From contig CALJHC010000020.1 of the NCBI GenBank assembly GCA_938075415.1, positions 1 through 64,000 on the forward strand: 64,000 bases of DNA. Reading direction: 5' to 3'. Positions 9,098-18,286 of the stretch are shown here, one piece after another; position 1 is the stretch's first letter, and each line of letters opens with the position of its first letter. Made by a program: the position numbers and the translations under genes. The stretch comes from an uncultured Rubripirellula sp. (GTDB lineage Bacteria > Planctomycetota > Planctomycetia > Pirellulales > Pirellulaceae). Under the pieces are notes generated by a model, which saw only the letters and a list, made by a program, of their open reading frames with translations, was not told the DNA's origin and did no database searches.

Positions 9098-10704
9098 TCC
9101 TTCTCGTTGCCACTTTCTTTACTTGATCCGTATCGCTGTCCAAACTCTTTGACAGGATCGTACTTCGGACGGTTGTAAAGCTTGCGTTGTCGATCGACTC
9201 GGCAATTCGGGTAGAAGTCAAAAATATCACCTTCGCCCAAAATCCGTGGATCCTTTTGCTCTGTCAGTTGCCGTTTCAACTGTTCCCACAATTGCGCTTT
9301 GATAGAAGCATGATTCTCGTTTGCCGCAAGGTTTTGGATACAATCGGGATCGACGTCGATATCGTAAAGTTCTTCTGCGGGGCGTTTCCCAAAGCTCATC
9401 TCGTAAAATCGATAGTCAGGATCGCTTGGTTTCAACTTTGTTAAGTAAGACTTTGTTGGCGAACCATCGCAATTCAACAGACCGTATTCAGGATCGCCTC
9501 CCGGCCATCGATTGGGCTTGAAGTTTCGAACGTATAGATACTTGTCTGTTCGAATCGCTCGAGACGGGTAAGCCACTGAAAGTTGATCGCCGTCCGTTCG
9601 TCCAATATCGTGTCGCTCTTTGCCGAGCAAGGTGTGATTGCGAGTCGGATCAATCCTTCCCGATCCATCAGCCATCAGTTGCTCGACAAAACTCTTACCA
9701 GTCATTTGAGGATGCGATTCGAGCTTGGCTAATTCAAGCAACGTCGGTCCCAGATCCGGAAACGTAATGAAGTCCGTTACCGTTCGTCCCGGTTTGATCT
9801 TGTTGCCCCATCGAACAACAAACGGCACGTGAAATCCGTCATCGTAAATCTGACCCTTAACGCGAGGGAACGGCATTCCATGATCCGAAGTTGCAATGAT
9901 CAGCGTGTTGTCGATCAGGTTGTGATCCTCGAGATGTTTCAAAGCGCGACCAATGTGATTGTCGTACCATTCGACTTCGATTGCATAGTCAGCAAGGTCG
10001 CCGCGAATCGTTTTGTTGTCAGGATAGTAGGCCGGGACGGTCACATCATCGAGGTTGCGACCGTCAAGTTTCCAATTATCTTTGCCATAGCCTCGGTGGG
10101 GTTCCTTAGTGCCAAACCAGAAACAAAACGGTTTGCCTGCGGGCTTCTTTTCCAAAAACGCTTCGAAGTTGGCGCCGTAGTCAACGTTGCTGATTCCCTT
10201 GAAGGGTGGCTTCGCAGTTTTTTCGTTGTAGGGGTACCCTGCGGGGTTCAGTTTTTCGAGTTTCGTTTTTCCTGCATCGATTTCTTGGTGGATCCCCGGC
10301 CCCCAGCCTTTTCCCGTGAAGCCGATTTCGTATCCGGACTCTTCAAGCAGAAACGGATAAAAAGCCCACTCGTCTGAAAGAAACGGATTGTGGTTACAGG
10401 CTTCTTTGAGCTGCCATGAATAGCGTCCCGTTAGCAGACAGGCTCGGGCCGGTGCGCATTTCGGATTGCAGTTATAAGCTTGCGTGAACACAACGCCTTC
10501 GCGCGCGATGCGATCAAAATTCGGCGTTTTGACATAAGTGCTTCCGTAGACACCCATGCTGTCCCGCGAAGCATCATCCGCAATGATAAACAGAATGTTC
10601 GGCCGCTCGGCTGCCGCCAGCCGGTCATCCGAAAGGGCGGAGCCGTCCGAAACGAATGTACAGAACATCAACGTGCAGGAAGCAATCACCATCCATCGTC
10701 GCAT
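9094..10704 (-). CDS. Secreted sulfatase, heparan N-sulfohydrolase-like
   Basis: This 536-residue protein has an N-terminal export signal (about residues 1–25) and a full family S1 sulfatase core. Metal-binding Asp residues lie in IIADDAS (42–44). The nucleophile site is C83-A-P-A-R, where Cys should become formylglycine. Further sites are GFTGKGWGPG, FGTKEPHRGY and IIATSDHGMPFPRVKGQ. The KEPHRGY and MPFPRVKGQ blocks resemble N-sulfoglucosamine sulfohydrolases, so removal of sulfate from amino-sugars in sulfated glycans is the likely reaction, in the periplasm or outside the cell. The substrate is inference. A decayed sulfatase copy lies directly downstream on the same strand. No formylglycine-generating enzyme is present in this window. 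Confidence 0.9.
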   Translation of the reverse strand: MRRWMVIASCTLMFCTFVSDGSALSDDRLAAAERPNILFIIADDASRDSMGVYGSTYVKTPNFDRIAREGVVFTQAYNCNPKCAPARACLLTGRYSWQLKEACNHNPFLSDEWAFYPFLLEESGYEIGFTGKGWGPGIHQEIDAGKTKLEKLNPAGYPYNEKTAKPPFKGISNVDYGANFEAFLEKKPAGKPFCFWFGTKEPHRGYGKDNWKLDGRNLDDVTVPAYYPDNKTIRGDLADYAIEVEWYDNHIGRALKHLEDHNLIDNTLIIATSDHGMPFPRVKGQIYDDGFHVPFVVRWGNKIKPGRTVTDFITFPDLGPTLLELAKLESHPQMTGKSFVEQLMADGSGRIDPTRNHTLLGKERHDIGRTDGDQLSVAYPSRAIRTDKYLYVRNFKPNRWPGGDPEYGLLNCDGSPTKSYLTKLKPSDPDYRFYEMSFGKRPAEELYDIDVDPDCIQNLAANENHASIKAQLWEQLKRQLTEQKDPRILGEGDIFDFYPNCRVDRQRKLYNRPKYDPVKEFGQRYGSSKESGNEKD

Positions 10705-11166
10705 ATCATCACCAATTCTTTACTTTCGTGCCTGGGGATCATCTTTGTTTCAACGGTAAATCATAGCTGATCGAGTTACTTGAACTGAAATACGGAACTC
10801 TGAGTCACCACAATCAAGGGTCCCGGGGACGATACTCCTTCTGTTTCAGTTCACCTAACAGGCGATCGATTTCGGGACGCGGTCTCCAGATAGCCTTGCA
10901 TTGGTTCTGCAGCACCCAGATAGTAATTAAGGGAAGTCAGCCGCGGCAACTCCATGCTAATACCCGACGCCTTAAAGAATCGTGTTTGATGTAACGATTG
11001 AGGAGTGGGGTTAAACATCGCGTCTAACTTTCTTTGTTGGCCTCACTGCTTTTGGTGGGCGTGGCGGCCGTGTCTCGGTGTTAGCGAGCGGAGCTGAATG
11101 CTTGTGGAGCCGACTCCTATTGGCCGCCCGCGAAGAAGCATTGCAATCGTTCGGTAGGAGTCGGCG
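10705..11166. other. Intergenic region between two reverse-strand genes
   Basis: About 460 bases with no credible gene. It contains the inverted repeat listed at 11109–11165, just past the end of the SGNH hydrolase gene, and must hold the promoter of the sulfatase at its left side. Confidence 0.5.
11109..11165. repeat. Inverted repeat with 11-base arms
   Basis: GCCGACTCCTA at 11109–11119 is perfectly complementary to TAGGAGTCGGC at 11155–11165, with 35 bases between. It begins 2 bases past the stop of the reverse-strand SGNH hydrolase gene, so it could act as a transcription terminator. No T-run follows, so it may instead be a dispersed palindromic element. Confidence 0.5.
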
Positions 11167-12174
11167 CTACTTGCGATTAAATTCCAGCACAGAATCGTAG
11201 GCCATCCGCTGCAGATACGCCTTCTTTTTGCTGCCGAAGACTATGGTTGGTTCTCCGCCATCGGGGTCTTTTCCCTCTTTCAACTTGGTCTCGGTCACCG
11301 AGTTGAACGCGAGCCCTTCGGGACTCTTCCCGGTAATCGCCGCGTAGAAAAGATTGGCGACCAAAAAGGCGCAGGTCTGATTCGGATGCCCGTCGTTGTG
11401 ATAGCGAAAGACGAGATCGGTGCCCGGCTTGTTGGTATCGCCCGTCTGAATCTTCTTGATCGCTAGTGGTACGGGAATCACGGCTTTCGTCTGTAAGGTC
11501 TTTGCCATTCGTAAGCCCACTGCCGTGTCTCGCTCGGCGGACGCCACGTTATACGGCTCGGTCACCGGGTCCTGGTTCTGCGTTTCGGGTGAGGTCATGT
11601 AGAGAATCACCTCGGCGCCCTGCGCTTTCACGATCTCGGCGAGCTTCGTGGCGTAGCGTTCATATCCCTGATTCGGCTGCTCCGACACATCGCGCCAACT
11701 CTGCAGGACGACGTAGTCCCATTTAGTCCTGAGATTGTTCCGAAGCAGGGCTTCGTGATTCTTGATGGCCTTGGTGATGTGCCCATGGATGCCGGCAAAG
11801 GGCACGTTGGTTTTGCCCACGGACGACCAGTGCTGGTTCCATTGGTCGGGATTGGGTGCCGTGTCCGATTGAAGAAATCCCTTCATCGCCGCGATGCGGT
11901 CGTTGATCTGCGCATTGGTGAGAGTGCTTTGTTCAATGAAACTCTGGCTGAAGTAGTAGGTCGAGTGCTTGAACATATTCTGCCCGCCATAGATAACGCG
12001 CTGCACCTGCACGTCGGTGGTGGGATCGCCTTCTTCTAGAATCTGCTCCACGAGGCCAGCAATGTTGTGCCGAGCCGTGAAGCTGTTGCCAAGAAAAAGG
12101 ATTTTCAACTCCGCCGCAGATGATGGTACTGCTGAGGAAACAGCAAGGAGGGCAATCGCGATTCTCAAGATCAT
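11167..12174 (-). CDS. Secreted SGNH-fold hydrolase
   Basis: The 335-residue product begins with a signal peptide (MILRIAIALLAVSSAVPSSA). The SGNH block I is KILFLGNSFTARHN at about residues 24–37, with GNS in place of the classical GDS, and the catalytic Asp/His pair is in YHNDGHPNQTC at about 270. The middle holds DYVVLQSWRDV and VILYMTSPETQ, typical beta-strand/loop segments of this fold. Members hydrolyse esters, often acetyl groups on carbohydrates; the substrate here cannot be told. Base composition looks richer in G and C than the surroundings. The gene stands alone with about 450 bases before the sulfatase and 1 kb before the next gene. Confidence 0.75.
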   Translation of the reverse strand: MILRIAIALLAVSSAVPSSAAELKILFLGNSFTARHNIAGLVEQILEEGDPTTDVQVQRVIYGGQNMFKHSTYYFSQSFIEQSTLTNAQINDRIAAMKGFLQSDTAPNPDQWNQHWSSVGKTNVPFAGIHGHITKAIKNHEALLRNNLRTKWDYVVLQSWRDVSEQPNQGYERYATKLAEIVKAQGAEVILYMTSPETQNQDPVTEPYNVASAERDTAVGLRMAKTLQTKAVIPVPLAIKKIQTGDTNKPGTDLVFRYHNDGHPNQTCAFLVANLFYAAITGKSPEGLAFNSVTETKLKEGKDPDGGEPTIVFGSKKKAYLQRMAYDSVLEFNRK

Positions 12175-13222
12175 TGAATGAAGGTTCCGTGAAAAAAAGG
12201 CGAACTAACAGGGTTTGGACTTATCCCTCACCCACATCTGCCGAGGACCATGTGGTCTTGCTGAGTAGGATCGAATCGCCCGACTCGTCACAACAAAGAA
12301 TTCTCATTTGCCAAAAAACAACTTGTTAAAATTGCTGTATCTTGATCGCACGGTACTTAAGGATCCAGAGATTGTAGTGCTAGTCGCTAAATCTCGAAGC
12401 GATTTCTGTTCGGTGCGGACGTGAACCCCAAAAAAGTGGTGAACGATGCTTTGCGAGCAAGGTCATCCCACAGCTGCGAGCTGATCGGGCCGTGGCAATT
12501 TGGGGATAGAGTTGGCCATTTGCATGGAATTGGAGATAAACTTCGGATCGCATGCTGCGCTCAGTTCATCCCGTGAATGACGGAGTCAACAGCACTTAAT
12601 CAATCTTAATCAAGCGTAAGGTAAACGGTTACAAACCGCATTCAGGTTCGAGTGACGGTGATTTCGTTCGACTGAGTTAACGCAAAGTGAGTTGTCGGGC
12701 GCGGCAGGCAAAATGTACCGGTTCGTGTGCGAGTTTTCACGACAACCGTCGCTTCCGCTGGAATTAGTATTTTCTTCCAAGTCTAAGGGATCAGTCTCGT
12801 TCAGTGCTTTATCAAGCAGTTCATGAACTTTTACCGATTTGCACAACTGCTGGATGACTTGTTTGGAGCATGTTGGGTGTTTGAATCGGACACTTCTCGG
12901 TACACGACCAACTCTCTACCCTGCGTCAGCCCGTCAACTATGGTTCTTGGTGCTGATCGACGAGTGCACGCGAGAATGCAGTTGATCCAAGTGGGTCGTC
13001 CGGTTGCCACCGAAGATGGGATCGGTGTTTTGTAAGTGTTTGCAACGTCAGTAATCAGCTCGCCGCTGTCAATGTCGTAGACATCCTGTTTCTGATCGGA
13101 GATGCCAATTCTTGGAAGAAGAACTGTTCGCAGTTCCACGGATCTGTGAATGCGAATGATGGCAAGATTTCAAGGTGGATCAAATTGAATATCGAATTCG
13201 ACACACCAGTGGTTTGTCGTCA
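12175..13222. other. Kilobase gap with decayed open frames
   Basis: No gene is convincing. Reverse-strand frames at 12831–13139 and 12610–12846 adjoin each other in different frames and could be fragments of one dead gene, but neither shows a family signature. The bases just right of 12174 should hold the promoter of the SGNH hydrolase. Confidence 0.4.
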
Positions 13223-13702
13223 TCAGCGACTGAAGCCACCAATGGAGCGATGGAATTTTGCTCCGAGCGGACTCAGGGAATTCTTGACGTCTTCGTCAGG
13301 GCTGCCAAACACCTCAAAGCTGTTGATTTCAATCATCCCCAGTAATCTTTCAGCAAACTTCTCACCGAATGTTTTGGTGTGAATCATGACTGCTTCTGAG
13401 TTGACGTAGTGTTCAAAAAAATAGCAGGTTTTCCCGTCATCTGAAATTGACCAATCGTAGGTGAGTGTTCCCGGTTCATGGCTTTTTGTGTTTTGCACCA
13501 TTTCAGCATTGATCTGTTTCAAATTATCAAGTTGTCCATCCTTCACACTCGTGGTGATTAGCCAGTAGACGTGTTCCGAACTTTTGGAGTTGCGTTTGGA
13601 ATCATCAGCTGTAGTTTCGCTAACACCGCCTAGTGTTAAGCAAAGACCTATCCAAAGAATTGCCATGGTGGATAGTACGAATGAAAATTTGCTGTATTTC
13701 AT
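13223..13702 (-). CDS. Secreted ABM-domain (quinol monooxygenase-like) protein
   Basis: The start was placed at the ATG at 13702 because it opens a signal peptide (MKYSKFSFVLSTMAILWIG) and has a purine-rich ribosome binding site; the reading frame stays open further upstream. The 159-residue protein holds a ferredoxin-like ABM domain at about residues 45–130 (VYWLITTSVKDGQLDNL, HEPGTLTYDWSISDDG, CYFFEHYVNSEAVMIH). Cytoplasmic relatives oxidise small quinols or heme without a cofactor; an exported version is less usual and its substrate is unknown. A related cytoplasmic-looking ABM protein is encoded at 28782–29153. It has no close operon partner. Confidence 0.75.
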   Translation of the reverse strand: MKYSKFSFVLSTMAILWIGLCLTLGGVSETTADDSKRNSKSSEHVYWLITTSVKDGQLDNLKQINAEMVQNTKSHEPGTLTYDWSISDDGKTCYFFEHYVNSEAVMIHTKTFGEKFAERLLGMIEINSFEVFGSPDEDVKNSLSPLGAKFHRSIGGFSR

Positions 13703-14299
13703 ATTAAAGACTTCTTCACTTTGACGGGAATTAGTGTGAGATGCGTAATGGGTCGGTGACCGAAACTTGATGAAAGAAATCGAACTTTGCGGTCCAGTCA
13801 AAAACGGGAACGCATGGGCCCGAGTGGTCAGATGGTAACTTTCAGCAAATCAATCACCAATGCCTTACCCCATGGCACGGGTTTTTTTTAACCAGACAAC
13901 CGACCTAGGTCATCAGGAAGAGGGAAATTTGCACCCAAACTCCACGATTTCTCCGGTATGGAAAGTTTGATTCCAGACACAAATTAAGTTCCTTGTGACT
14001 CATTACTTTGCATAGCCCGTCGGATTCGCCACGGAGAGAATGAAAAGCGAGATCAATTCAAACGAGGCAGAGGCGTTCTGTTCTCAATCGAGTATGATCC
14101 TGCACACATCCAAGGAACATTGAATCATTAAACTCATGCAGCTTTTGCGACTGGATTTAAGATCGAGACGAGGCGGATGATAGCTCAAATAAAACTTAGC
14201 TCACCAGCGAGCAGCAAAAAGAGCTTTGGAATAGAATATATATCGGCAACACATTGGCAGCATCGCTGATGGCTCGCAATCTGAAGATAGGAAACCAAC
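13703..14299. other. Divergent intergenic region
   Basis: About 600 bases between the reverse-strand ABM gene and the forward-strand sulfatase. Both promoters must lie here. I see no gene and no strong repeat; a run of T at about 13881 is the only homopolymer. Confidence 0.4.
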
Positions 14300-15748
14300 A
14301 TGAGATTTGTTCAATCTAAGTCGATGATTGTGTTGCTGCTGAAGATGGCCTTGGTTGTCTTTGCGTCGGTTGGTCTCGCTTCCGGGGCTGAGCAACCCAA
14401 CATCATTATCCTGTTTGCGGATGATCTTGGTTACGGGGAACTTGGTTGCCAAGGAAACCCGGAAATCCCCACGCCGCACATTGATTCCATTGCAGCCAAT
14501 GGAGTCCGTTTTACATCCGGCTATGTCGCTGGTCCAAATTGCAGTCCCTCGCGTGCCGGCCTGCTAACCGGTCGCATCCCGACACGTTTTGGATACGAAT
14601 TCAATCCTACTGGTGCCCGTAATGAAGAACCGGGTTTTGGACTACCTCCCGAGCAAGTCACGATTGCCGAAACCTTAAAGGGTGCCGGCTACACTACGGG
14701 GTTGATCGGTAAATGGCACCAAGGTGGCCAAGCTAAGCACCACCCGTTTCGTCATGGTTTTGACGAGTTCTTTGGTTTCACGCACGAGGGACACTACTTT
14801 GTTCCTCCACCCTACAAGGGTGTGACAACCATGCTGCGTCGCAAGACACTTCCGGGAGGCAGAAAAGGTCGCTGGGTTGGTGACAAAGGATTGATCTACA
14901 GCACCCACATGGGAAGTAACGAACCGGATTATGACGCCAACAACCCGATTGTCAGGGGCGGGCAACCCGTTATCGAAGAGGAATACCTGACAGATGCATT
15001 GACCCGTGAAGCGGTCGATTTTATCGACCGGCATGATGATAAGCCTTTTCTTCTGTATTTGGCCTACAACGCTGTCCACAGCCCGCTTCAGGGCGCAGAT
15101 GCTTACATGAAGAAGTTTGCCCACATCGATGATATTCATCGCCGTATCTTTGCAGCAATGCTTGCCAACATGGATGACAGCGTTGGTGCTGTTCTTCAAC
15201 AATTGCGTAAGTCAGGACTCGAAGATAATTCGCTGGTCTTTTTCTTGAGTGACAATGGCGGTCCAACACGGGAATTGACCTCCTCCAATTTGCCTCTTCG
15301 AGGTTCGAAGGGGCAAATGTATGAAGGAGCGATTCGGGTGCCTTTTATGGTCCAGTGGAAAGGCCAACTGCCAGCGGGAAAAACTTATCAAAACCCCGTT
15401 AGCTCAATGGATATTTTTGCGACCGCAGCAGCCATCGCGTCCGCAGCGCCTCCAGAAAAGCTGGAGGGTGTCAACCTGATTCCTTACCTGACTGGTCAAG
15501 ATAATACTCGACCACATGAAACACTTTTCTGGCGGCAAGGCGGTAAGACAGCGATGCGACATGGCGATTGGAAACTTGTCCGTATGGGCGGCAAACTTCG
15601 GACTGGAGACTTGGGTTGGGAACTGTTTGATCTATCGAATGATCTTTCAGAAGAGACTAATCTTGCAGCGTCTAAACCCGGTCGTCTCGCGGAGATGGTA
15701 GAGCGATGGAAACAAATTAATGACGAAATGATTGAGCCGTTATTTTAA
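14300..15748 (+). CDS. Secreted sulfatase (arylsulfatase-type)
   Basis: This 482-residue sulfatase has a signal peptide ending near ASGA (about residue 30). Core sites are LFADDLGYGELGC (metal binding, about 37), the formylglycine motif C81-S-P-S-R in NCSPSRAGLLTGR, LIGKWHQGG (about 138), LYLAYNAVHSPL (about 250) and FFLSDNGGPTREL followed by LRGSKGQMYEG (about 315–340). The typical C-terminal subdomain contains AMRHGDWKLVR. It should hydrolyse sulfate esters of a glycan outside the cytoplasm after its Cys is converted to formylglycine; the exact linkage is not readable. It stands alone, with 550–1200 bases of non-coding sequence on each side. Confidence 0.9.
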   Translation: MRFVQSKSMIVLLLKMALVVFASVGLASGAEQPNIIILFADDLGYGELGCQGNPEIPTPHIDSIAANGVRFTSGYVAGPNCSPSRAGLLTGRIPTRFGYEFNPTGARNEEPGFGLPPEQVTIAETLKGAGYTTGLIGKWHQGGQAKHHPFRHGFDEFFGFTHEGHYFVPPPYKGVTTMLRRKTLPGGRKGRWVGDKGLIYSTHMGSNEPDYDANNPIVRGGQPVIEEEYLTDALTREAVDFIDRHDDKPFLLYLAYNAVHSPLQGADAYMKKFAHIDDIHRRIFAAMLANMDDSVGAVLQQLRKSGLEDNSLVFFLSDNGGPTRELTSSNLPLRGSKGQMYEGAIRVPFMVQWKGQLPAGKTYQNPVSSMDIFATAAAIASAAPPEKLEGVNLIPYLTGQDNTRPHETLFWRQGGKTAMRHGDWKLVRMGGKLRTGDLGWELFDLSNDLSEETNLAASKPGRLAEMVERWKQINDEMIEPLF

Positions 15749-16943
15749 CTGGGCCGAGACTCGACACGGTATCATGCTTTGGGTTAAGAGATTGTTCGCA
15801 GTGGCCTGCGTTGACTCATGCAAAGTTTTGGTAAGCAGCCGTGCCATTAAGAATTCTTCTCGAAGCTACGTATTCCCGTTCCCAAACTCGAAATTTTGAT
15901 GATTCCGATGGTGTCTTCCCGCCAAAATCTCGCAAGTTGAAGGGTGAATGATACTTCTGGTCCAAATCGATTGGTGGGCAAATCTTATTCCCATCTGCCG
16001 TTAGCCCAAATCCGGATGCGTTAATGCTTTTTGTTGTAGGGCGGCTTCAGATTTGTCGCCCGTGCAGTACCGTGCATATTGGATTGTCTCATGGGCACGA
16101 AAAACCGATACTTCCACCGCTGGAGATCGTTGCTTCACCGTCGCCCTTGCTGTTCGCTTACAAGAAGCTGGTTATCTTCCCTTGGTTAGTCGTGTCGGTG
16201 GCAGATGAAGGTTCGCCCAAGCTTGTTTTCGCTTCTCTCTGGCCGCGTTGATCCGGAGTAGTGTCTTGGAAAGAATACTGTCTCCGTCCCGGTCGATTCG
16301 TGGATTAGTGTTTGAAATTGCCTCGGTTTCGGCCACCTTTTCGGTCGCAGAAAGTACACCGATCATCATCGGTATCCGCTTGCGGTTATGTTAAAAGAGA
16401 ATCTTCTTCGCAAACACATCGTTGCCAGTGTCATAAAAAAACAAATCAAGCGTAGCCCAAAAGGTGGGTGAGAAATGTCTTCACGAGACGCATGTATCTT
16501 TGCTTTCACCAAGGATTGTTGGGAAGTTGTGAGAGGTTGTTAAAAAATGTGTTGTCACTACGCTCTCATGTCGCCAATGGTGACGTAACGCAGATGCATG
16601 GATTTTGTCCAAACCTCGTCATCCTTTCGCGTGGGCTCTCAACACACCTGACCCCGGCTATTAATCACGTGCAGATTCGGGTCACCGGAGATGAAGCCTC
16701 AGGAAGATCCCTGTTTTATCCCTGCAGGTCAGGCCAGCGAGCCTCGAATTACACTGATTTCGCGTGCAAGCTATTACAACAGCCAGATATTGATGCGTGT
16801 TCCGCTTTGGCAAGAAACTGCGTTTGCCAAGCTGAAAATTACGAGATCATGCATGCCCTTGGGCAGTTGGATGGAGGTTTTGTATTGGGCTCTTGCAGGT
16901 TATTTGCTGTTGATCGGGCAGATACCTGCGAAAGGAGCGTCCG
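15749..16943. other. 1.2 kb region with no supported gene
   Basis: Open frames here (for example 16468–16947 and 16691–17074 forward, 16172–16369 reverse) lack ribosome binding sites, signal peptides or family motifs. The reverse frame at 16172–16369 contains IDRDGDSILSK, which looks like an EF-hand loop and could be a relic. The right end is the 3' flank of the next reverse-strand gene. Confidence 0.4.
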
Positions 16944-18254
16944 TTAGCGATCCGAGGATTTTTTTTCCGGGTCGTCTATTCTCACCAAGGTCCACTGTTG
17001 TGTTCCATCATCCTCAAAGTGAACCAAAGTTCCCACTTCGTTCTCGGTTAGGTTGTAGAGCTGCGTCTCCATGATTGGCGATGACTTACCAACGGGGCCC
17101 CATGCAGCTCGTTGACTTTCCTCATCAACGGTTCCTTCCACTTCGAACGATTTATCAGTTGCCAAATTTTGGAAAGTGCCGGCAATTATTCCCTCTTTGC
17201 TGACAGCTAATTGCAGGAACATGGTCGAGTCTTCAATGGATGATTCGTCATTGGATCCCAACGCGAAGACTCCAAGGGGTAACCATTCCACCTGCTTCGG
17301 ATCAGTTTTTTCTGGCACAGAGGCAGCGATTTCTTTTGCTTCGGCCGCATATTCATCGGCAGTTGCGATCACATCTCCTTCGTTGTAAACCTTGTCTCCC
17401 TCATAATAAATCGTCGTTCCGTAATCACAATAAACTGGCTGCGGAGGTGAATTCACCAACCAACTTGTCACCGCGCCAGCAGTCGCCCAAGCCCACCAAT
17501 TACGATTCGGATAGTTTACCCAGCCCCATCGGTAATAGGGATATCGGCCCCAATAGCCCCTGCCGTACACAGGCAGTATCACAGGTGGTCGATAATAAGG
17601 TGGTCGCCAACCTGGAGGACGCAACCCGGGTGGTCGCCAGCCCGGCGGTCGAGAATTTGGCCGCCGGTGTTCGACTCGATGGTCCGCGGGTCTGTATCCA
17701 GGTCGATCTCCGATGCCAGGTCGATCTTTTAATATGGGTTTAGTTGAGGGACGGTTATCCAGAAAGTCGCGAGCAGCACCACCCTGGGTGGATGGACGCG
17801 TGGTGGGCCGGTTTAGATTTAAGAAATCGTTCAGTTCTCCTCGCGATGTTTGATTTGCAATCGATGGTCGTCCCGATCCGCCACCCGAAGGTAAGCTTGG
17901 TCTTGCGTTGGAAGGTCTCAGGTTGGATGGCAGTGTCGATGGTTTGCCTGCAGAGGGTTTGCCAATCGAGGGTCTTCCTGTCGAGGGTCTTCCTGTCGAG
18001 GGGCGCGATATTGAAGGTCGCGTCATCGAAGGACGCGAGGTAGGCGTTGAGGGTCGAATTGACGGACGACTCATCGATGGAGAGCGATTTAAGGAAGGCG
18101 AACGCGAGGGCATTGACCGCCCCATGCTGGAACCAGCTCGGCTTATTTTTCCGCCGCCCCGTCCACGCTGTGCCAAGCAGGCATCACTGGAAATGAGTGA
18201 TGCCATGAAAGCACCGCATACTAAGGCAAATAAGAAACGTCCCGAACGCTTCAT
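16944..18254 (-). CDS. Arg/Pro/Ser-rich repeat secreted protein
   Basis: The chosen ATG at 18254 starts a clear signal peptide (MKRSGRFLFALVCGAFMASL) and gives 436 residues. An earlier ATG at 18290 overlaps the stop of the preceding gene as ATGA and would add 12 residues. About residues 30–180 are low complexity, built on repeating RPS/RPST/KPS units (GRPSTGRPSIGKPS), followed by a GYRP/GWRPPG segment rich in Arg, Pro, Tyr and Trp. The C-terminal 170 residues are acidic and look folded (YCDYGTTIYYEGDKVYNEGD). The product could be a cell-surface or matrix protein; I recognise no enzymatic domain in it. It is translationally close-coupled to the NTF2-like gene. Confidence 0.75.
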   Translation of the reverse strand: MKRSGRFLFALVCGAFMASLISSDACLAQRGRGGGKISRAGSSMGRSMPSRSPSLNRSPSMSRPSIRPSTPTSRPSMTRPSISRPSTGRPSTGRPSIGKPSAGKPSTLPSNLRPSNARPSLPSGGGSGRPSIANQTSRGELNDFLNLNRPTTRPSTQGGAARDFLDNRPSTKPILKDRPGIGDRPGYRPADHRVEHRRPNSRPPGWRPPGLRPPGWRPPYYRPPVILPVYGRGYWGRYPYYRWGWVNYPNRNWWAWATAGAVTSWLVNSPPQPVYCDYGTTIYYEGDKVYNEGDVIATADEYAAEAKEIAASVPEKTDPKQVEWLPLGVFALGSNDESSIEDSTMFLQLAVSKEGIIAGTFQNLATDKSFEVEGTVDEESQRAAWGPVGKSSPIMETQLYNLTENEVGTLVHFEDDGTQQWTLVRIDDPEKKSSDR

Positions 18255-18286
18255 CACAGCACCTATTCGATTGGAAAAGAGTTGTG

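Noticed and set aside
12610..13139. Two adjoining reverse-strand open frames
   Set aside because: No family motif, no ribosome binding site and a frame change between them; listed only as possible decayed sequence.
16468..17074. Forward-strand open frames in the 1.2 kb gap
   Set aside because: Cys- and Ser-rich random-looking composition, two overlapping frames equally open, no start signals.
17560..18070. Repetitive DNA that could pass for a tandem or CRISPR-like repeat
   Set aside because: Units are irregular, in frame and translate to the RPS-rich segment of the reverse-strand gene; there are no constant repeats with unique spacers.
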